A DNA stretch of 24,620 bases from positions 1 through 24,620 of the IMG/VR virus record IMGVR_UViG_3300046002_002438; one strand, written 5' to 3'. This document shows, one piece after another, positions 1-7,918 of this stretch. Under the pieces are notes generated by a model. It saw only the letters and a list, made by a program, of their open reading frames with translations, had not been told where the DNA came from and ran no database searches. A program made the translations under genes and the position numbers. Numbering within the stretch: position 1 is the stretch's first letter; the number at the start of each line of letters is the position of its first letter. This DNA is from a virus.

Positions 1-109
1 ACAGGCTAGAATGCAATTGTACGCGGTCTTCTGGTTTAAAACCAAAAAAAGTCTGCTCCAAACGGAAACCCGGAGTTGAAGGTGCTCCCGTCTTCACCTT
101 CAAATTCAT
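1..109 (-). CDS. Partial ORF overlapping the gp26-like gene, possible frameshift or overlapping tail-assembly protein
   Basis: On the minus strand, frame +1 relative to the gp26-like gene is open from an ATG at 109-107 to the window edge (36 codons, no stop), while the gp26-like frame stops at 38-36. Its translation ends with FFGFKPEDRVQLHSSL, which looks like ordinary protein rather than shadow sequence. From memory, short T4-like phage proteins just after gp26 contain a similar F-G-F-x-P-E-x-R...LH segment; this was not searched. No Shine-Dalgarno precedes the ATG at 109, so the true start may lie elsewhere in the overlap, or the segment may be reached by ribosomal frameshifting at the seven-T run (about 43-49), where the two frames share FF. 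The 3' end is outside the window. Its reality as a gene is likely; the mode of expression is unknown. Confidence 0.45.
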   Translation of the reverse strand, partial: MNLKVKTGAPSTPGFRLEQTFFGFKPEDRVQLHSSL

Positions 110-797
110 AGTCCATTAATACACTAGGTGTATGTTTTATGATGTATGTTCTAAATAGTTTTGATTCACGTGCCATAAATTTATAACGAATAAAATCTTG
201 TATGTCTTCAAGTTTTCTAGATGTGTTAATTTGTGTAATTGTTCGCTCTAAAAATTCTGAAATTTTTAAGTCTTCAGAATCACTATTTAATAAAAATTTA
301 AATTTTAATTGAGTTTTATCTTCTAAAACGTAATCAAATTCACCAATGTCGTCAGATTGTAATTCAAACGTTGAATTTTTTAATTTAGTTAAATCAACAA
401 CTCGTTCTAATTCTACTAACGATTTCGGATCTTTTACAATAACATTGTAATCTTTTCCATAACTTACAATGCGTGCTGCAATAATTAATCCGTTTTTGTC
501 AATTCTAGCAATTGTAGAATAATCAACAGGTGTCACTATCAATGCTTCAAGCAATTTGTCTAATACAACTCCTTCTCGCATATATGATGAATTAGTTAAA
601 ATATCTTCATCATATGCGGTCATGTATCGCATTTCAATTTTTCCGGAACGCAATGGATGATCTTTTGGATATACCATACCGTTGCTTACCAATGGAAATA
701 TTTCCGAAGGCATACTTTGTTGTTTTTGTGATTCGTACTGCTGTTTTGCTAGTTGAATTATTGTTTGATCTGAAACTCTATCTGTCATTCCTGCCAT
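36..797 (-). CDS. gp26: Baseplate hub / tail assembly protein, T4 gp26-like
   Basis: This 253-residue protein fits the T4 gp26 baseplate-protein family: an N-terminal helix rich in Gln, then a segment with YPKDHPLRSGKIEMRYMTA followed by DEDIL, and LDKLLEAL before a D-x-N-G-L-I-I-A-A-R-I stretch. T4 gp26 (about 208 residues) takes part in baseplate hub assembly. Directly downstream of the tube gene, it also occupies the slot where other tailed phages encode tail assembly chaperones ahead of the tape measure. The first ATG (797) is chosen because AAAGGA lies a suitable distance upstream; a second Met at residue 4 is possible. The promoter-like motif at 815-827 precedes it. The C-terminus is aromatic (ADFFWF) and overlaps another open frame. 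Family call fairly sure; exact role inferred. Confidence 0.75.
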   Translation of the reverse strand: MAGMTDRVSDQTIIQLAKQQYESQKQQSMPSEIFPLVSNGMVYPKDHPLRSGKIEMRYMTAYDEDILTNSSYMREGVVLDKLLEALIVTPVDYSTIARIDKNGLIIAARIVSYGKDYNVIVKDPKSLVELERVVDLTKLKNSTFELQSDDIGEFDYVLEDKTQLKFKFLLNSDSEDLKISEFLERTITQINTSRKLEDIQDFIRYKFMARESKLFRTYIIKHTPSVLMDYEFEGEDGSTFNSGFPFGADFFWF

Positions 798-814
798 GTT
801 TATCCTTTATAACT

Positions 815-827
815 TTATTATAAATAT
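815..827 (-). promoter_or_regulatory. Putative late promoter of the gp26-like gene
   Basis: Coding strand reads ATATTTATAATAA, one of five exact copies of this 13-mer in the window. It ends 17 nt before the ATG at 797, with AAAGGA between. It contains TATTTATA, the reverse complement of the T4 late core TATAAATA, and also a TATAAT. Promoter function is inferred from repetition and position. Confidence 0.6.
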
Positions 828-836
828 ATAGAACAC

Positions 837-863
837 AAAAAATGGGAGCAATTTGCCCCCATT
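837..863 (-). terminator. Rho-independent terminator after the tail tube gene
   Basis: On the minus strand a 9-bp stem (AATGGGGGC pairing with GCTCCCATT, one G-U pair), a 5-nt loop and a run of six T. It lies 23 bases past the tube gene stop and ahead of the promoter motif of the next gene, so it separates the two transcription units. Confidence 0.85.
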
Positions 864-885
864 AATGATTCTACTATTTTATAGA

Positions 886-1401
886 TTAATATTGATGTAT
901 TGCGTAATCAAATTTCAATGTTAATTCAATTGTCATTGCTTCTTCTGTTCCCCAATCCATTTGTCCAAAATTTGCATCTGAAATAAATGTTCCTTTTAAT
1001 GTCCAGTTTTCAATTTTTTCGCCCATTGCAGACAAAGCATAAAATTCAATGTCACGTTTGTAATCAGATGAATATCCGTCGCGACCTGTTAATGATTCGT
1101 GATGTAAACGTACCCATTCCATTACTGCTTGTGCGCCTTCACTTGTAATTGGATCATACAATGTAATTGCTAAATCACTCCAACGAGACTTGCCTTTAAC
1201 TTTTCGGTCAATATTGATATGATCTAAAACAATTTCACCGTTAGTAATTGTAGGTCGTGCTGCTGCCTTAATTAAGTATGCTGGTATATTTGTTCCTGCA
1301 AGTTGCATGATAAATCGGTTAGCATATTTTGGTTCCCACGAAAATGCACTAGTGAATAAATCACTTTGACTAATATCTGGTAATGTTGGCGTTAATGGCA
1401 T
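886..1401 (-). CDS. gp19: Tail tube protein, T4 gp19-like
   Basis: A 171-residue protein close in length to T4 gp19 (163 residues), the subunit stacked as hexamers to form the inner tail tube. It has the tube layout: an N-terminal FSWEPKYANRFIMQLAGTNIP strand segment, a central W-S-D-L-A-I-T-L-Y-D motif matching the gp19 position of DDWTVTVMND, and a C-terminal FGQMDWGTEEAMTIELTLKFDYA matching gp19's LQLDWDSNNEIQTFEVTLALDYW. It follows the sheath gene and carries its own promoter motif (1421-1436), an AAGGA Shine-Dalgarno and a terminator, as suits a protein needed in many copies. Identification is by motif pattern and gene order; no search was run. Confidence 0.88.
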   Translation of the reverse strand: MPLTPTLPDISQSDLFTSAFSWEPKYANRFIMQLAGTNIPAYLIKAAARPTITNGEIVLDHINIDRKVKGKSRWSDLAITLYDPITSEGAQAVMEWVRLHHESLTGRDGYSSDYKRDIEFYALSAMGEKIENWTLKGTFISDANFGQMDWGTEEAMTIELTLKFDYAIHQY

Positions 1402-1420
1402 TTTTTTCTTCCTTATTTGT

Positions 1421-1436
1421 TTTATATAAATATAAG
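1421..1436 (-). promoter_or_regulatory. Putative late promoter of the tail tube gene
   Basis: Coding strand CTTATATTTATATAAA, a variant of the window-wide motif with the ATATTTAT core kept. It is followed by AAGGAAG and the ATG at 1401, a predicted leader of about 20-25 nt. Confidence 0.55.
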
Positions 1437-1442
1437 TAAAGT

Positions 1443-1471
1443 AAAAAAGGTAGAACCTAAGTCCTACCTTT
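1443..1471 (-). terminator. Rho-independent terminator after the tail sheath gene
   Basis: Minus strand: AAAGGTAG pairs with CTACCTTT, extended by a G-U and an A-U pair to about 10 bp around a 6-nt loop, and ends in a T run. It lies 20 bases beyond the sheath stop codon and just before the tube promoter motif. Confidence 0.85.
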
Positions 1472-1490
1472 CTTTTAAATGTTTATTCTA

Positions 1491-3938
1491 CTATTCCGGG
1501 AAACTTGCTCCAGTTGGTTGAATATTGAAATCTAAAATAATAAATTCAGCCGTACGAGTCGGTTGAATAAGTATTTGTCCGTATAAAATATTTTGGTCAA
1601 TCATATCTGCTGTGTTATTTGATTGATCCATAATCACTTTAAATTGGTAAATACCTTGTTTAGCTTTTACTTGATCTAAATATGGATTAACTATGCTCAA
1701 GAATCTTAATCTAGTTGCATCTGTGTTTTGTTCAAATACCAAATAACGAGTTGAAGAAGCAATAAATTTCTTAACTGTGATCAATAATCGACGTACATTT
1801 ACGCGGTCTAATGCACTTGGTCGAGCCTGTAAAGTCTTTTGACCCCAAATCACTTGTCCTTCGTTAGGGAAGTTCGCAATAGGATTAACACGGGCCTCAT
1901 ACAATGAATCACGCATTGTTTGTGATAAATTCATATACGTATCAGATACACTTGTTAAACCACCTCTTGTTAAACCTGCTGGTGCATACCATGGTGCAGC
2001 TACTGCATCATTAAATGCCAATACTCCCGGAACTACTACTGATGGCGGTACCCATAATGGAACATTTTTAGCTGGGTTTAAAATTCTTACCCAAGGCCAA
2101 TAAGTTGAAGTATAATTGCTATCTAAAGTTGTTGCTTGACTGACAACCTGACTTACAGAATCTGTTAATTCATTTGAATCCATCACATAAAATGTATCTT
2201 GACGAGTTTCACACAAATTGCGTGCTGCACTTGTTATTACACTGTGCAGACTGTCAATAATACCCGGTGTAATTAACATGTTCATATCATAATAATCAGT
2301 GTTTGCTAACAATGCAAATGCTTTATTATATGATGTTGTTCCACTTGTACCAGTCCCGGAGCAATCAAATCCAAATGTATTTGCCGCTGTAATATCTTCG
2401 CCGGAAAATTTAGCTAAGTTTGGACGAGTGCCATCAAAACCTCCTTGGAATCCAACAATAAATTTACGTGTTGATAATGCAACATTTGTTGTAAATGTTC
2501 CAGCAGTCAATGCAGTTTCTAATGACCCTGAATATGGTGTTGCTGTTGGGAAAGCTGCTTCAGCATTTTGTGATACATTTCCAAGATAGAAATCAGAATT
2601 GCTTCCTGTATTTGCTCCTGTTGTTGGAAGTGGAGCTAAATAATTTAAATTGTTTAAATTGGTAAAATCAAATCCAAAATAATTGTTTGAGTAATATGAT
2701 GATGATGAAGGTACTTGTGATGTTGCATATGATGTTGCATTCAAATTCAATGACCCAGACATTAATGGAATTGGTGCATTCATTGCACGGAATCCAAATG
2801 GTACCAATGTTTTTGCATTAGTTGCATTAGATACTCCAGCATCAACTGCTACACGAATGAAACGAGACATGTTTGGATAATCTCCATTAACAATCAAGTT
2901 ACCTGCAGTATCAATTGTGCTATATCTATCACCAATTACGCGACCAATATATTTTGATGAGTTTGGATCTAAATTAACATTGTTAAATGTTTCAATAATA
3001 TCCGGTTGGCGATCTGTATCATTAGATGAATATGGAGAATTTGGAATATTTGCAGTATTTACTCGACGAACTTCTATTGTAAATGTTCCATATCCATTTG
3101 GATCAGCAACTTCAGCAGCAGTTCTTATATTTCTAATACCAACTTTAACTTCGGTGTTAACTGATGTGCCATGTGAGATTGTATAAAATTGAAATAAATT
3201 TTTAACAGTTGTGCCAATTTTTTGTGATGTGATCATTGGTGTTGCTGCTGCTTGAAATCCTTGTGCAAATGCATAACTTGATGCTGATGCTAATTCCATG
3301 GTAACATCGCCTAGGTTGTTAAACAATGCAGATGCATTAGCATTTTCATATTGCACATATACTGGATAATCTACTGATTTAGGAGATGACCCAAATTTCT
3401 TTTGTATGTAATTGTTTGTTGATGATACTAATGAGCAACTAATTGCCGACGTTGCATCTGATGCAAAGTCTGGGCTTGGAGTATATGATCCTGAAACTTT
3501 GATTGTGAATGAACCAGAACCTAAATTGCTTAATACCGATTTTTCAAATAAATTTGTTGCAACATATGCAACCGGATTGGTTGGATGAAGCACATGAGTT
3601 ACAACTTGTACCGCTCCGGCACCCGAACCTGATTTAGCAATAATTGCTAAGGCTCCAGCAGCTAATGTATACCCATCTTCATACAATAATCTTGTTACTG
3701 TAATTACATTTCCATTCTTCAAATAGTCTTGTACAACGAATGGTACATATGAATCATCTGTATATGATCCAAATATTGCCGTAAAATCGCCGAACGAAGT
3801 TATTTGTGTAGGAATTAGTGCAGGACCTTTTACTGTTGGTCCTACAATTGCTGCACCGATTTGTGCAATGCCGCCAGCTAAAAACGATTGATCTACTTCA
3901 TTTGTAAATACGCCTGCTGAAACTATTCTTTCTGCCAT
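1491..3938 (-). CDS. gp18: Contractile tail sheath protein, T4 gp18-like
   Basis: Forms the contractile outer sheath of the tail. The N-terminus (AGVFTNEVDQSFLAGGIAQIG, then GPALIPTQITSFGDFTAIFG) matches the conserved start of T4-type sheath proteins. The last ~110 residues carry the sheath C-terminal domain: RVNVRRLLITVKKFIASSTR, then FEQNTDATRLRFLSIVNPYL, then a closing beta segment ending IILDFNIQPTGASF. At 815 residues it is longer than T4 gp18 (659); the extra length seems to lie in a Ser/Thr/Asn-rich central region (roughly residues 100-500), probably surface-exposed insertions. AAGGAG lies 8 nt before the ATG, the promoter motif at 3960-3972 is upstream, and a terminator follows. This is among the surest calls. 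Confidence 0.95.
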   Translation of the reverse strand: MAERIVSAGVFTNEVDQSFLAGGIAQIGAAIVGPTVKGPALIPTQITSFGDFTAIFGSYTDDSYVPFVVQDYLKNGNVITVTRLLYEDGYTLAAGALAIIAKSGSGAGAVQVVTHVLHPTNPVAYVATNLFEKSVLSNLGSGSFTIKVSGSYTPSPDFASDATSAISCSLVSSTNNYIQKKFGSSPKSVDYPVYVQYENANASALFNNLGDVTMELASASSYAFAQGFQAAATPMITSQKIGTTVKNLFQFYTISHGTSVNTEVKVGIRNIRTAAEVADPNGYGTFTIEVRRVNTANIPNSPYSSNDTDRQPDIIETFNNVNLDPNSSKYIGRVIGDRYSTIDTAGNLIVNGDYPNMSRFIRVAVDAGVSNATNAKTLVPFGFRAMNAPIPLMSGSLNLNATSYATSQVPSSSSYYSNNYFGFDFTNLNNLNYLAPLPTTGANTGSNSDFYLGNVSQNAEAAFPTATPYSGSLETALTAGTFTTNVALSTRKFIVGFQGGFDGTRPNLAKFSGEDITAANTFGFDCSGTGTSGTTSYNKAFALLANTDYYDMNMLITPGIIDSLHSVITSAARNLCETRQDTFYVMDSNELTDSVSQVVSQATTLDSNYTSTYWPWVRILNPAKNVPLWVPPSVVVPGVLAFNDAVAAPWYAPAGLTRGGLTSVSDTYMNLSQTMRDSLYEARVNPIANFPNEGQVIWGQKTLQARPSALDRVNVRRLLITVKKFIASSTRYLVFEQNTDATRLRFLSIVNPYLDQVKAKQGIYQFKVIMDQSNNTADMIDQNILYGQILIQPTRTAEFIILDFNIQPTGASFPE

Positions 3939-3959
3939 TAATATACTCCTTGTTTTATT

Positions 3960-3972
3960 TTATTATAAATAT
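3960..3972 (-). promoter_or_regulatory. Putative late promoter of the tail sheath gene
   Basis: Exact copy of coding-strand ATATTTATAATAA, 21 nt upstream of the sheath ATG (3938), with AAGGAG between. It lies in the 53-base gap after the 89-residue upstream gene. Confidence 0.6.
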
Positions 3973-3991
3973 GATTGTTTAGTGTCAAACA

Positions 3992-4261
3992 TCATGCATT
4001 TGGAGTAAATGTTCCTTCAGCAATATCAATTTGGCCTTCGCCATAACGCTCACGCATTTTTTCTAGCAATGCAGATTCCTGTTTTTGTAGGGTTTCAAAT
4101 TGATCTAAATAGCGTTGTTTTTCTAAATCAATTGTTTTTAATCTAGATTCCGTTGCATATTGTTCTAATACAATGTTTCCTAGAATGTTTGTATTCTTTG
4201 CAAATTCTTCACGTAATTGTTGAATTTCATCTAGATGTTCCATGTCCAGTTTTTTGGTCAT
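3992..4261 (-). CDS. Small coiled-coil protein of unknown function
   Basis: An 89-residue, charged, almost wholly helical protein (EEFAKNTNILGNIVLEQYAT... LEKQRYLDQFETLQKQESAL) with heptad-like spacing that predicts a coiled coil over about residues 8-70. It ends with YGEGQIDIAEGTFTPNA. From memory, small phage proteins near fibre genes often end in a similar GEG-x-I-D-x-x-x-G-T-F-T-P tail, but none with a defined job. No signal peptide or membrane segment is seen. AAGGA precedes the ATG. It lies between the fibre island and the sheath gene, which suggests a structural or assembly accessory; function is not assigned. Confidence 0.7.
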   Translation of the reverse strand: MTKKLDMEHLDEIQQLREEFAKNTNILGNIVLEQYATESRLKTIDLEKQRYLDQFETLQKQESALLEKMRERYGEGQIDIAEGTFTPNA

Positions 4262-4325
4262 AACTTGTTTCCTTTTTATTTTAATATATGTAATTTATCA
4301 TGATAATCCAAGTATTATGTATGGT

Positions 4326-4652
4326 TTAAGTTATTTCCATATAAGATAATAGTGTGTCAGAACCACTTTGAAATGGTGTACTAATTTTTAGTGAATCACC
4401 GGTCTGTAATGCTATTGTATCTGATATAGGTTGAAATGATGCTTGAACCGGAACGGATGATCCTGAAATTAAATAAAAATTAGTAGCAGATCCACTCTTG
4501 TTTAAAATAACATCTATGGTAACTCCACTAGAAGATACATTTGCAATGTATAAACTTTTTACAAGAGTAGTTGTACCTAAGGGTGTTGTGTAAATTGTTG
4601 TAAAACCACTTGCGTTAAGTTTGTTTGCGTTTATTTTGTAAGTATTAGCCAT
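4326..4652 (-). CDS. Small beta-rich virion-associated protein (putative)
   Basis: A 108-residue protein predicted to be nearly all beta: alternating short hydrophobic strands and Ser/Gly/Thr turns (TTIYTTPLGTTTLVKSLYIA, VTIDVILNKSGSATNFYLIS, then IALQTGDSLKIST and a C-terminal LLSYMEIT). The T-x-I-Y-T-x-P-x-G-T-T...V-K-S-x-Y-I-A-N-V pattern recalls small jelly-roll-like structural proteins common in marine myoviruses, a match from memory. Its ATG overlaps the stop of the upstream 87-residue gene by 8 bases and has no Shine-Dalgarno, so it is probably translated by coupling to that gene. A fibre or baseplate decoration role is inferred from location only. Confidence 0.65.
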   Translation of the reverse strand: MANTYKINANKLNASGFTTIYTTPLGTTTLVKSLYIANVSSSGVTIDVILNKSGSATNFYLISGSSVPVQASFQPISDTIALQTGDSLKISTPFQSGSDTLLSYMEIT

Positions 4653-4908
4653 TATTTTGTATATTGTTTGTTTCGATTAATAAAGGTTTAGATAGTCCCA
4701 TTGTGTATACTTCAGGATACCATTCTATTTGAAAAAATTCATAAGCTTCTTGTTCTGTGTCAAACCAATACCATCCATCTATTGGATATGTATAAGTATC
4801 TTTTTCTTCTTTTAGCAGTTTGTATTGGTCATGAGGCCCGAATATATAGTTAGGGCCATATATTACTATTCCGCTTGGGTCTACTTTATAAAATCCTGGT
4901 GTATCCAT
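4645..4908 (-). CDS. Small Tyr/Trp-rich protein of unknown function
   Basis: An 87-residue acidic protein with many aromatic residues (GFYKVDPSGIVIYGPNY, then YPIDGWYWFDTEQEAYEFFQ). No catalytic motif, signal peptide or membrane segment is seen. The W-Y-W-F-D-[TS]...E-A-x-x-F-F pattern is one I associate with small conserved phage proteins near fibre genes, of unknown role. It starts 9 nt after a promoter motif, has only a weak AAAG, and would have a very short leader. Its stop overlaps the next gene's start, so the two probably form one unit. A chaperone or adaptor for the neighbouring LRR fibre is possible but unsupported. Confidence 0.6.
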   Translation of the reverse strand: MDTPGFYKVDPSGIVIYGPNYIFGPHDQYKLLKEEKDTYTYPIDGWYWFDTEQEAYEFFQIEWYPEVYTMGLSKPLLIETNNIQNNG

Positions 4909-4917
4909 ATTCTTTAT

Positions 4918-4930
4918 TTATTATAAATAT
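4918..4930 (-). promoter_or_regulatory. Putative late promoter of the two small genes after the LRR protein
   Basis: Exact copy of ATATTTATAATAA (coding strand), only 9 nt upstream of the ATG at 4908. If it is the -10 element, the transcript would be nearly leaderless. Confidence 0.55.
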
Positions 4931-4962
4931 TCTAATGTGTTTATATTCTTTATTTAGTACAA

Positions 4963-7911
4963 TTATCCTGTTACAGCCCATCCTTTTGCTGTTGCAATTG
5001 ATGGAGTATCATTTGCTGTACCCCAGTTACCAGTAACTGTAATGGTTTTTCCTGCACCTGTTGCAGATGCATTGGTATAAATTTCATTTAATGCTATTGA
5101 ATCTAAAAGATTGTTTGAAACATCAAAGCTAGCATTCATTCCGGTTGCGCGCATTCTTCTTAAGTTACCACTACCTAGGTTGCCAATAGCTGCACTAGAA
5201 GTCATATTTAATGCCGGGATTTCAGTAGTGCCGCCGGCTTGAAACATGTTGGAGAAAAAAACTCCACGAGATGTATCCATTAATGGAATATTTTGTAGTG
5301 GCGGACAGTTAGCGAAACAACTACCAAAATCAGTTACTTTGGATGAATTAAAACCACCAACATCTACTAATGCAGTGTTATTTGCAAACAGAGAAGCAAA
5401 CGATGTAGCTACTGCAGTATCTAAATATGGTACTGATCTTAATGAAGTGCATCCATTAAACATGCCGGACATATTAATGCATTTAGTTAAATTAAAAATT
5501 GGTATAGTTGTAAGTGTTGTACAACCACTAAACATAGATTGTACACTTGTAGCTTCTCCTAAATCATAAGCCGGGACTTTTAATAAATTAGTACAACTTT
5601 GAAACATTTGCGAAAAATTAGTTCCTTTAGATGTATTAAGAAATGGTGCTTCCTTGATACCACAACTTGTAAACATGGACGCAAAACTTGTTGCATTAGA
5701 AGTTTCAAGTGCAGGAACTGATACTAAACTAGTACAACTTGAAAACATACTATCACAGCTTGTGATCCTAGCAAAATTTAATTTTGGTATAGATCTTAAT
5801 GATGTACAACTGGAAAATAGTGAGGTTGCGCTTGTCACAGTTACTGTATCAAACCATGGTATGGTTACTAAACTCCTACAAGATGAAAACATTGAATTTA
5901 TACCTGTTAAATTACGTGTGTTTGTAAAAATTGGACATGTTTTAAGTGACGAACAGCCGGTAAACATACTTGTCAACGTTGTAGTTGCACTTAGATTCAA
6001 CGTTGATGGTAATGATTCTAATTGGTAACAGTTGTTGAACGCAGCAAACCAAGAAGTAACTTTTGAAGTAGTGCCAATAAATTTAACTTGTTTTAAACTA
6101 AAGCAGTTTTGCCATGTAGCACTGAAACTAGTATTGTTGCTAACATTTAAAGGAGGGTGTTTTTCTAAAGCATAACAACTAGCAAATGTACTACTATAGG
6201 ATGTAACAGCACTACTAAATGTAGCATTTATTTTTTGCAGTGTTAAACATCCTTGAAAAGCATTTGACCAATTATTTACATTTTGAGAGTTTAATAGTGT
6301 TATTTCTCTAAGGTTAGGACATGCGTTAAACATGTTTATAGCTGAACCTGCATTAATAAGATCTAATGGAGGGAGTTTTCGCAAGTTGTTACATTGTTGA
6401 AACGTGTTGCTAAAAGTGGTAGCGTTTCTTGTATCAAGGGATACAATTTCTACTAAATTTTGAAGGTTGATGAACATGGCGGTAAAGTTCGATATGCTAT
6501 TTGATCCAGAATACTCAAATCTTTCTAATTGCCCTAGTGATAAAGAGGAGGTGCTACTCTGACTCAGCACTACTGACGTAACTAGATTACCGGACATTTT
6601 AATTGACTTCCAGTTATTATGGCTGCCGTTAACTAAGGATCCTGTTGATAGTGTTGGTCGAGTGGTAAAATTGACAGTACTAAAACTTGTAGCACTGCCT
6701 GATAAAGTTACAGTAATTAAAGCTGGTTTGTATAAGTCAGCTACTGAATATATTGAGCTTGTTAAGGCTGCGTATGAATCAGTTGTATATTGTTTTGATC
6801 CAGTTGCACCTGAATTATAATTGTTTGAAGTACCATCTCCCCAATTAACCAAGTATCCTCCACCTCCATTTGTTGAAAGTTGTAACCCAACAAAATTTGA
6901 GTTATTGTTATAAACCCTACACCATGCCACTATTTGGTTGTTAGATATTGCAGGAAGTGGTGGCAAACCGCCGCTTATATTAATTGTAGGTGCAGTTGAA
7001 AAACGTGATGAACCAGATGTAACAGATATTGTTGATACTGTGTTTCCAGATAATACTGCAGTTGCTGATGTGTCTTGTAAGGCTGCTCCTTGTATTTGTA
7101 CAGTTGGTGGAGTAGTATATCCACCACCCCCATTTATAATATCAATAGAACCTATTCCGGCTATAAGAGATGATGATATAACTGCTCCGGTTCCAGTAGG
7201 ACTTGTTATTGTTAAAGTTGGATTTGAAGTATATCCTCTACCACAACGTATTACAGGTACTAGCACAGCGTGTGTTCCTCCAGCTGCTAACCCTCCGCCA
7301 CTTACTGTTATTGTTGGAAAAGATGTAGAAATATAATTGCTACCTGATGTTGTAATAGTAACACCTGTTACACGTCCATTTGTTATTGTAGCTGTTCCTG
7401 TTGCAGTTATATGTGGTCTCCAAGTGATATTGGTTACTGCGGGGGTTGAAAAGGATAATGTTGGAGGTGAGGTGTATGGCCCTCCGGCATCTGCTATAAT
7501 TACATCTTGAATTGAGTAGAGGGGAGCAACTACAGTTATAACACCTTGAGCGGTGACAGTAGATGCATATGCTGCAGCATCTTGACCGCCGCCTCCAGAA
7601 AAACTCATTGTAGTGTTTTGAAACAAAACAGGATATCCTGTACCGCCCTTATATGTTATCATGTTGGCTATTGACCCGTTTGATAATGATGCGGTAGCAA
7701 TCGAGCCAGAACCTCCTCCTGTTGCAGACCCGGTTAAAAGTGGGGTGGTATCAATATAAGGAGGACTTGACATTAGATTTGTGTCATTAGAATATGCATC
7801 ATTTTGTGTAAAAAATCTAGTATCAAAATTTTTGTTTCTAGATATTATACCTTGATTATCAAGTCCTAGTGTTGGATTACCTATATATCCATTATTGTCT
7901 TTTTTAGCCAT
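4963..7911 (-). CDS. Giant BspA-type leucine-rich-repeat fibre/adhesin
   Basis: A 982-residue protein, probably a receptor-binding appendage. Residues ~60-320 hold Gly-rich beta repeats (G-x-G-Y-T-[ST]-x-P-[PT]-x-[LV]-x-[IF]). Residues ~330-430 contain a PKD-like element (YLVNWGDGTSNNYNSG). Residues ~470-905 hold about 18 repeats of ~23 residues built on S-x-[MF]-F-x-x-C-x-x-L-x-x-[IVL]-P, the BspA/DUF285 type known from bacterial surface proteins. The C-terminus (ITVTGNWGTA... IATAKGWAVTG) matches the ending I recall for other phage LRR fibre proteins. It begins 7 nt after the upstream fibre gene's stop without a Shine-Dalgarno, so it is likely translated by coupling. No signal peptide is seen, fitting a virion protein. 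The adhesion role is inferred. Confidence 0.8.
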   Translation of the reverse strand: MAKKDNNGYIGNPTLGLDNQGIISRNKNFDTRFFTQNDAYSNDTNLMSSPPYIDTTPLLTGSATGGGSGSIATASLSNGSIANMITYKGGTGYPVLFQNTTMSFSGGGGQDAAAYASTVTAQGVITVVAPLYSIQDVIIADAGGPYTSPPTLSFSTPAVTNITWRPHITATGTATITNGRVTGVTITTSGSNYISTSFPTITVSGGGLAAGGTHAVLVPVIRCGRGYTSNPTLTITSPTGTGAVISSSLIAGIGSIDIINGGGGYTTPPTVQIQGAALQDTSATAVLSGNTVSTISVTSGSSRFSTAPTINISGGLPPLPAISNNQIVAWCRVYNNNSNFVGLQLSTNGGGGYLVNWGDGTSNNYNSGATGSKQYTTDSYAALTSSIYSVADLYKPALITVTLSGSATSFSTVNFTTRPTLSTGSLVNGSHNNWKSIKMSGNLVTSVVLSQSSTSSLSLGQLERFEYSGSNSISNFTAMFINLQNLVEIVSLDTRNATTFSNTFQQCNNLRKLPPLDLINAGSAINMFNACPNLREITLLNSQNVNNWSNAFQGCLTLQKINATFSSAVTSYSSTFASCYALEKHPPLNVSNNTSFSATWQNCFSLKQVKFIGTTSKVTSWFAAFNNCYQLESLPSTLNLSATTTLTSMFTGCSSLKTCPIFTNTRNLTGINSMFSSCRSLVTIPWFDTVTVTSATSLFSSCTSLRSIPKLNFARITSCDSMFSSCTSLVSVPALETSNATSFASMFTSCGIKEAPFLNTSKGTNFSQMFQSCTNLLKVPAYDLGEATSVQSMFSGCTTLTTIPIFNLTKCINMSGMFNGCTSLRSVPYLDTAVATSFASLFANNTALVDVGGFNSSKVTDFGSCFANCPPLQNIPLMDTSRGVFFSNMFQAGGTTEIPALNMTSSAAIGNLGSGNLRRMRATGMNASFDVSNNLLDSIALNEIYTNASATGAGKTITVTGNWGTANDTPSIATAKGWAVTG

Positions 7912-7918
7912 ATCGTTA

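Noticed and set aside
6938-7336. 132-codon plus-strand ORF, and other plus-strand ORFs at 2299-2589, 5246-5569, 5654-6028 and 11922-12242
   Set aside because: All lie antisense within long repetitive minus-strand genes, with low-complexity translations (V/A/P/T-rich) mirroring the repeats and no suitable start signals or gaps.
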